In this document: positions 58,837 through 64,000 of the stretch, in pieces | How positions within the stretch are numbered: the first letter of the stretch is position 1 | Layout: each line of letters opens with the position of its first letter | Origin: Bryum argenteum | Lineage: Eukaryota; Streptophyta; Bryopsida; Bryales; Bryaceae | Assembly (NCBI GenBank): GCA_037043015.1 | Contig: CM073324.1 | Location: 5,973,013-6,037,012, forward strand | Length of the DNA: 64,000 nucleotides | Direction: 5' to 3' | Position numbers and translations under genes: made by a program | The notes under the pieces: generated by a model | The model's input: only the letters and a program-made list of their open reading frames with translations | Database searches by the model: none | What the model was told of the DNA's origin: nothing

Positions 58837-59527
58837 AAAGTGCTTCCAAACATGCTTCTAGACATACAATCCATATTTGGCAATACCCATATGGATAAAC
58901 TTTTGGATCCTATTCCTAGCTTGCATCTTTTGGCAGAACCCCCAATTTAAGAAACCATTATAACTTAAATTAGCTCCTGCCCCACGTTGGCAACCACGCC
59001 TGTGAATGACAAATATAAAACCACAATATATAATAATAAAGAATTCGCATAAGCTCCAGGAATAATTGGTGAACAGAGCACCAATCTCATCCCTTGACAT
59101 ACAATGGCCCAATTTACTGGTCAGTTCGAAAATTAGAATTAAAATAATACTGGTCAGAGATGGCTGAATTGCTGCAGTGCCAATGATTTCAACACCAAAA
59201 TAGCAAATAGAATTGCACCAGAGTTCTATTTGTGTCTAATTGAAGATGATGATGGTGGTGGATTCCGCTTATTCTTTCTCTTCCACTCGCTTGATGTCCC
59301 TCCAAATGTTTTCAACAAGGAAAATACGCCCCGGAGAGAAGTGCTTTGAGTCGAGTACGTGACGACAAAGAGAAACTCCAAACTATTTAGAGGCTGGTGT
59401 AAATAGAGTATTTGTTCGACCTATCCTTGGATGTATGTTCACAGGTCATCACACCAATGGTGAGACTAATAACCCTTCTCGGGATGAACAAGTCTATGAT
59501 AGTTCCTACCTAGCCACTAGCGCCTTA

Positions 59528-60097
59528 GGGACACTTCACACTATGGCCGAAGGTCGAGAGGCCGTCGATTTCAGCTAATGAAATTGCAGGAAACCCTAGT
59601 TTCGGCCTCTCGAGCCTTCACACTAGAAGCCAAAGTCCACCGGCCGTCACTCTCCAAATGGCCTACGTGGCAGCACTTTTTGACCAAGGCGACAGCTTCT
59701 CGACGTTTGTTTGGGTCCTGCATTTTGCAAGACCCAAAAGTATGGTCGAGAGGCCGTCACACTTTATTCATACAAAATTCAAAAACTGACAAGATGTTGG
59801 CCGTTAGATCAAAAGGGTGCCTTGGACAAGGAATTAAAGTGATACGGGTGTGGACTTTGGGCTTGGCCTTTGGAGGCTTCACACTATGGCTGTCCAAGTT
59901 GAGAGGCCGTGAGAGTTCATGGCCAAAGCTTTGGACTTTGGGCTTGGCCTTTGGAAGCTTCACACTATGCCCGGCCAAAGGCTCCAATTACAGTATTTTA
60001 TTGGTTATTTTCAGTAAATTCCTTTGGACTCTCAACAAAGTTTGGACTCTCAATTCCACGGCCTCTCAACTTGGACGACCATAGTGTGAAGCGCCCC
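59528..60097. mobile_element. MITE, PIF/Harbinger-like (TTA target duplication)
   Basis: Termini GGGACACTTCACACTATGG and, reversed from the right, GGGGCGCTTCACACTATGG match over 17 of 19. The flanking trinucleotide TTA occurs on both sides (59525-59527 and 60098-60100), as known for PIF/Harbinger elements. The element is 570 bp, GC-richer than its surroundings, with internal repeats of GAGAGGCCGT and GGGCTTGGCCTTTGGA. No transposase. Confidence 0.8.
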
Positions 60098-60721
60098 TTA
60101 GAGATACCCGACATGGTAGCCCCCAAAGGGCTTTGAGGCACCCATACTACAAGGTCCATGAACCCCCCACCATAGTTGGATGGACTATGGTGGTGAGAAT
60201 AAAACCCACAACCTCCTCATTGGGGGGCCATGAGCCGCAACCAAGGCTTGTTGTGCCTTTCTAGTACATGTACAATAATCTTGTTCATTGTTCAAGTACA
60301 ACCATAGAATTTCTATCCCTTTTGCATTGTTTCTGATTTGTCTAGAATCAAGTGAAATCATATCAGAAAGAACAATTTTTCAATTTTTTTTGTCATTCTA
60401 TGCAAAAATTAGTTTTTTGGAACAGTAACTCAAAATAGTCTTATGTACAAGATCGTACATTTGGAAGTTAGAGGAAAATAATGAAAATAAAAATGAAAAT
60501 AAAAATAAATAATACTAAATAAATTTGGTTCACACTGGCGGGTGTGTATAGAGGCACAAAACTGCAATTTTGAGTTTCAAACTCCCAAAAAACACCAAGG
60601 AGCTTTAGGAGTTAATTAAAGGAGAAAATATAAAGAAGATTGTAAAACCTTTGTTGATGTTTACATATATCAAATCCTCGTTAAATTGGCCTTGATGATA
60701 TACACAAGAGACTAAATCTCT

Positions 60722-61270
60722 CACCCCTAAAGGTCCAAGCGTGTTATTGAATCTTCAAAAAGCAAGAACTATAAGTTTTCACCACTATGTGCAAGTTGAA
60801 GTATTATTCAATCTTTTTCACTTTTTTTTGGTGTTCCCAACTCATCAAAAAGACTACTTACACTAAGATCATTACAAATGTCAATGGTTGGATCTTTACC
60901 ACTTGTGAAATCGTAACGTTCAAAGTTAATGTATCAAGTTTTTTTGCAAACTTATAAACTTGCTCTCGAAAATTTTGAAGGCTACCTTTATAAATTAGTA
61001 AGAGCTTGAAATGGTTTTATGAAAATTTGAGTGGTAGTATCATCATAAACATATTTCAATGGAATAAAATCAAATAAAAATTAAAAATAAATTTTTTGCA
61101 TAAAAAACTTCTTAGTTTGGAAATTGACTTTGGAAATTTTCACCATCACACCTTGTAATATGGGAAACATCCAATGAAAATCTAAGGCTGAAATAATAGT
61201 TTTGACCCCTTCATCTATGTTGCCCGAAACAACAAAAAGCATAATTAGCTTTCTTGAACTTTAGGGGTTA
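60722..61270. mobile_element. MITE-like element of the TTAACCCCTAAA family
   Basis: Left CACCCCTAAAGGTCCAAG and right end, reversed, TTAACCCCTAAAGTTCAAG are inverted repeats. Internal text (GTTGGATCTTTACC, CGTTCAAAGTTAATGTA, TGCCCGAAACAACAAAAA) matches the element at 40893-41534. Confidence 0.65.
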
Positions 61271-62923
61271 ATATCCACGTACACACTAGTGGAAAGGTGG
61301 TTTAAGTCAAGCCATAGTCGCGCACTTTCAACCCATATGGCTCTATACGGCTCTATACGTGGCTTTAATAAAAGCATCATGTAGTAGAAAGATGCTTTGA
61401 ATGAAGCCATCATGAACACAACAAGTGAAGTTGTCTTTAATAATTATCTTCTACTTTCTTTCTTTTGAAGGAGTGAAATGTTAGACTTTGAATATCCATA
61501 ACTTCTTCTTCAAGAGTTTGTTCATTAGTAGGATGGATGTTTGCCCAACATGATAGGTATTTCTCACATTTTTTTGGTGGACATAGTTTTTGTTATAGGG
61601 TTGGACAACATGAGGCATGTTGCACCCATACAAGCCAATCTTACTAACCAAAATAGTTTTTCATGCTTTTTATGCATAAGTATGACCTTCTAATGAAGAG
61701 CACCAACTTTATAATTGCATTATTTTTGTACTAAATTTGGTCTCATTTACAACTATGACACCTTTTAAGATGGTGATTTATAGTCTAAAAATAGATTCAA
61801 ACACTTAGTGGACGAAAGACAATGACGCACTTCCTTCAATAGTGACCATTTGTTGCTCAAGCTTGTAACCGGGTACAACATGAGGACGTGCTTGATGTTT
61901 GGTGCCCCGTTGCATTTTCAGCGCACCCGAAGCACACTCCTCTTTCTCCTCTTCTATCCACCATTGGTATTATGACCTCCAGGCATGCATTCAAGGATAG
62001 GTTGAACGCACTCTTTATTCACAATGGCCTTAAATAGGGTTGGAGTACTTAATTTTTATTTGATTTTTATCTTCGTTTTTTTCTCTTATTTCTAGAGTTC
62101 AACGTCCTTACATCACAGTTAGTCAAAGTAACTACAATTAATCAAACTAGAGAGAAAGAAGTAAAAGAACCGCTAAGTGAGGTTAGTTAGTTGGATACAC
62201 CATTTTCATTGAATAGTGCAAGGCACAGTAATTGTCAAAGTATCATATGCCAAGGAGCTATTACAATAAGGATAGTGGTAATGTGCAAGTGAAGCTCGAT
62301 TGGAGTTTTAGAACTATATATTTTGACATTTTAGGTATTTTCTGATATATTGTGAATCCGTTTATACTTTGAAACTTAATTTCTCAAAATGTGTGGACCC
62401 AATCCGCGATCTGATTGTTGCCTACACCCTACAAAAATACCCGCTTCCAACGACACCTCATGCGGTCCAATCCAAACGACATTCCTCGAAATCCTGTCGT
62501 CACAAACAAAACAAACTATCTACCTTATATAAGAGATAATAACACCGAATTCGTTAATTTTGCACCCAAGAAGTGCAATGTACATTTGCAATCTGTTTTT
62601 ACCAAAATCCTTAATTTTTTGAAATTGGTATACCAAACCACTATCAATGTAGATATCCTATCTTCGTCATGACGACGTACACTTAATAAATGTCATTGCA
62701 GCAAGCAAAACTTTTATACAAGAATTTTTAAAACACTCATGAAATTTTATCAACATTTTGGTAAGAATCGTTCATATGAGAACATGCAATTATTGCGATT
62801 TAAAACTCAAATACATTCATGACAAAAGAAAGCTTTCATTACTTTACTCCAAAAAAAACATTACATGCTTTCTGGTCACAAATCAAATATATATTTGACA
62901 CCATCCAAATATATTAAAACCTA
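61271..62923. other. Intergenic, AT-rich
   Basis: No gene recognised. A GC-richer stretch at 61860-62010 has no domain. It may be remnant sequence. Confidence 0.5.
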
Positions 62924-64000
62924 TCAATGCAAGTCTGGAGGAGTTTCCGCTATTAACTCGACACTTTCAGATTGCGGTTGCTCCTCTCTGATGACAGGTG
63001 TAACTCCTCGCCCTTCACGTGGCCGCATCTCCCATGCAATCGAGGGGTCCGCATAATCCATTGCCCCTTCCGCCACCATAGCATCTATTACTCCAGATGG
63101 CACTCGTTCCAACCCTGAATTTTCCTCCAAAATAGACGATGCCTCCACAAAAGTATGGTTGCCTTCTTCACCAATGCGTCGAAACCTCACCCCCTTTGGA
63201 TTGAAGTAGAAACCCTCATTCCCTGGGATCATTGCGTGTTCGGTGTTTGCCCATTCAAAAGGTGCCTGCGAAGACGTTGTCTCTACTGGTAGCGGTAAAT
63301 CCTTTGTAACCGGTTCTTGATGTGCCCTATGAATTGGACTATTACCAACAGCTTCTCCAATAATGCCCTCCCCCTCTACCAACTGACTTCTAGGTACCGC
63401 ATCAAGTGGTCTCGGAGTTTCTTCTGCCCCTCCATCATTAGTACTCGCCGTCCTCATCCTTGATGTGTTCGTTGTTCTTGGTTGGGTATCATCATCTACT
63501 ATTGCCGATTGTGCAACCGTCTTCCGTCTTCTCTCCAATGGCTCCAAAGATTCTAACTCTGTGTCAGAATGATCGGAAACATGATCATCACTATCATCTT
63601 CATCGGTTGTAATGAACCTTTCTTCTTCAGATTCTTCTTCAGAATCTCTTTCATCTCCCTCTTCAATTTCATCTTCAGTATCCTCTGCATGTACTATTGA
63701 AGGTCCTGCTACGTCTGCCAAATTTTGTGGTGGTGATTGTCTCATGAAGCCCTTGAATTCTTGTAGTAGGGTATTGTACAAAAATGTTGTTCGGGCTTGA
63801 GATTGATCGAAGACAAAAATTTGTTGCCCTTCGAATCCACCTGTCAGTATCTCGGGAATGGATGTCGTAATCCCAAATGCCACCAGCGTCCATTTAGGAT
63901 GCAAATATGATTGAACAAGTCTACGCAATTCCATAGGATCTCTCTCTAGCTTGTCAACGCTTGAAGGCACCCTTCCAGCTGTCCAAGAGTCCAGAAAAAG
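62924..64000 (-). CDS. Unrecognised acidic protein, C-terminal part
   Basis: An open frame enters from the right edge and ends at TGA (62924-62926), giving at least 358 residues without an intron. The first about 80 residues look folded (LVQSYLHPKWTLVAFGI, GGQ-like text, then IFVFDQSQARTTFLYNTLLQ). After that comes a strongly acidic stretch (EDTEDEIEEGDERDSEEESE), then a disordered T/E/P-rich region to the end. No family recognised. It could be a host gene or a protein of a transposable element. The start lies outside the window. Confidence 0.5.
   Translation of the reverse strand, partial: LFLDSWTAGRVPSSVDKLERDPMELRRLVQSYLHPKWTLVAFGITTSIPEILTGGFEGQQIFVFDQSQARTTFLYNTLLQEFKGFMRQSPPQNLADVAGPSIVHAEDTEDEIEEGDERDSEEESEEERFITTDEDDSDDHVSDHSDTELESLEPLERRRKTVAQSAIVDDDTQPRTTNTSRMRTASTNDGGAEETPRPLDAVPRSQLVEGEGIIGEAVGNSPIHRAHQEPVTKDLPLPVETTSSQAPFEWANTEHAMIPGNEGFYFNPKGVRFRRIGEEGNHTFVEASSILEENSGLERVPSGVIDAMVAEGAMDYADPSIAWEMRPREGRGVTPVIREEQPQSESVELIAETPPDLH

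Overview
The window is nuclear DNA of a land plant. The evidence is the multi-exon genes with short GT-AG introns (mostly 70-200 bp), a TIR-NBS-LRR receptor (a class missing from grasses), a plant-type SEC5, a plastid lumazine synthase, a plant U4 snRNA and an RWP-RK protein. The gene style and spacing would suit a seedless plant (bryophyte or lycophyte grade), but I cannot name a species and hold that view weakly.

Layout. 1-6850: a long, imperfect inverted repeat, with an RWP-RK gene on the left arm (open frame), a decayed copy on the right arm, mirrored 18-bp-type minisatellites and a MITE in the spacer. 7611-10105 (-): Nudix hydrolase, 8 exons, 302 aa. 13191-20026 (+): exocyst subunit SEC5, 22 exons, 1280 aa. 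22682-25344 (-): mRNA-export adaptor of the UIEF/ALY type, 6 exons, 236 aa. 27716-29636 (-): lumazine synthase, 8 exons, 228 aa. It lies head to head with 30425-30727 (+), a 60-aa single-pass membrane protein, followed by 30976-32838 (+), a BORCS8-like protein, 5 exons, 324 aa. 33613-34848 (+): F-box gene broken by one in-frame stop. 38147-38294 and 56616-56763 (both -): two almost identical U4 snRNA genes inside a direct segmental duplication. 45778-49835 (-): TIR-NBS-LRR gene with a stop codon inside its LRR region. 51180-54760: diverged tandem array of about 1.3-kb units without a recognisable gene. 62924-64000 (-): C-terminal part of an unrecognised acidic protein that runs off the window.

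The left half (7.6-33 kb) is mostly conserved housekeeping genes: secretion, riboflavin synthesis, mRNA export, lysosome/vacuole positioning and nucleotide sanitation. The right half (33-62 kb) is accessory DNA: fast-evolving F-box and NLR genes with breaks, several MITE-like elements, a GC-rich retroelement-like block, minisatellites and the duplicated U4 locus. No operon logic applies. The one notable gene pairing is the divergent promoter at 29.6-30.4 kb with the tight small-ORF/BORCS8 tandem.

Exon borders were worked out by hand from GT/AG sites, phase agreement and remembered family alignments. No search was run.
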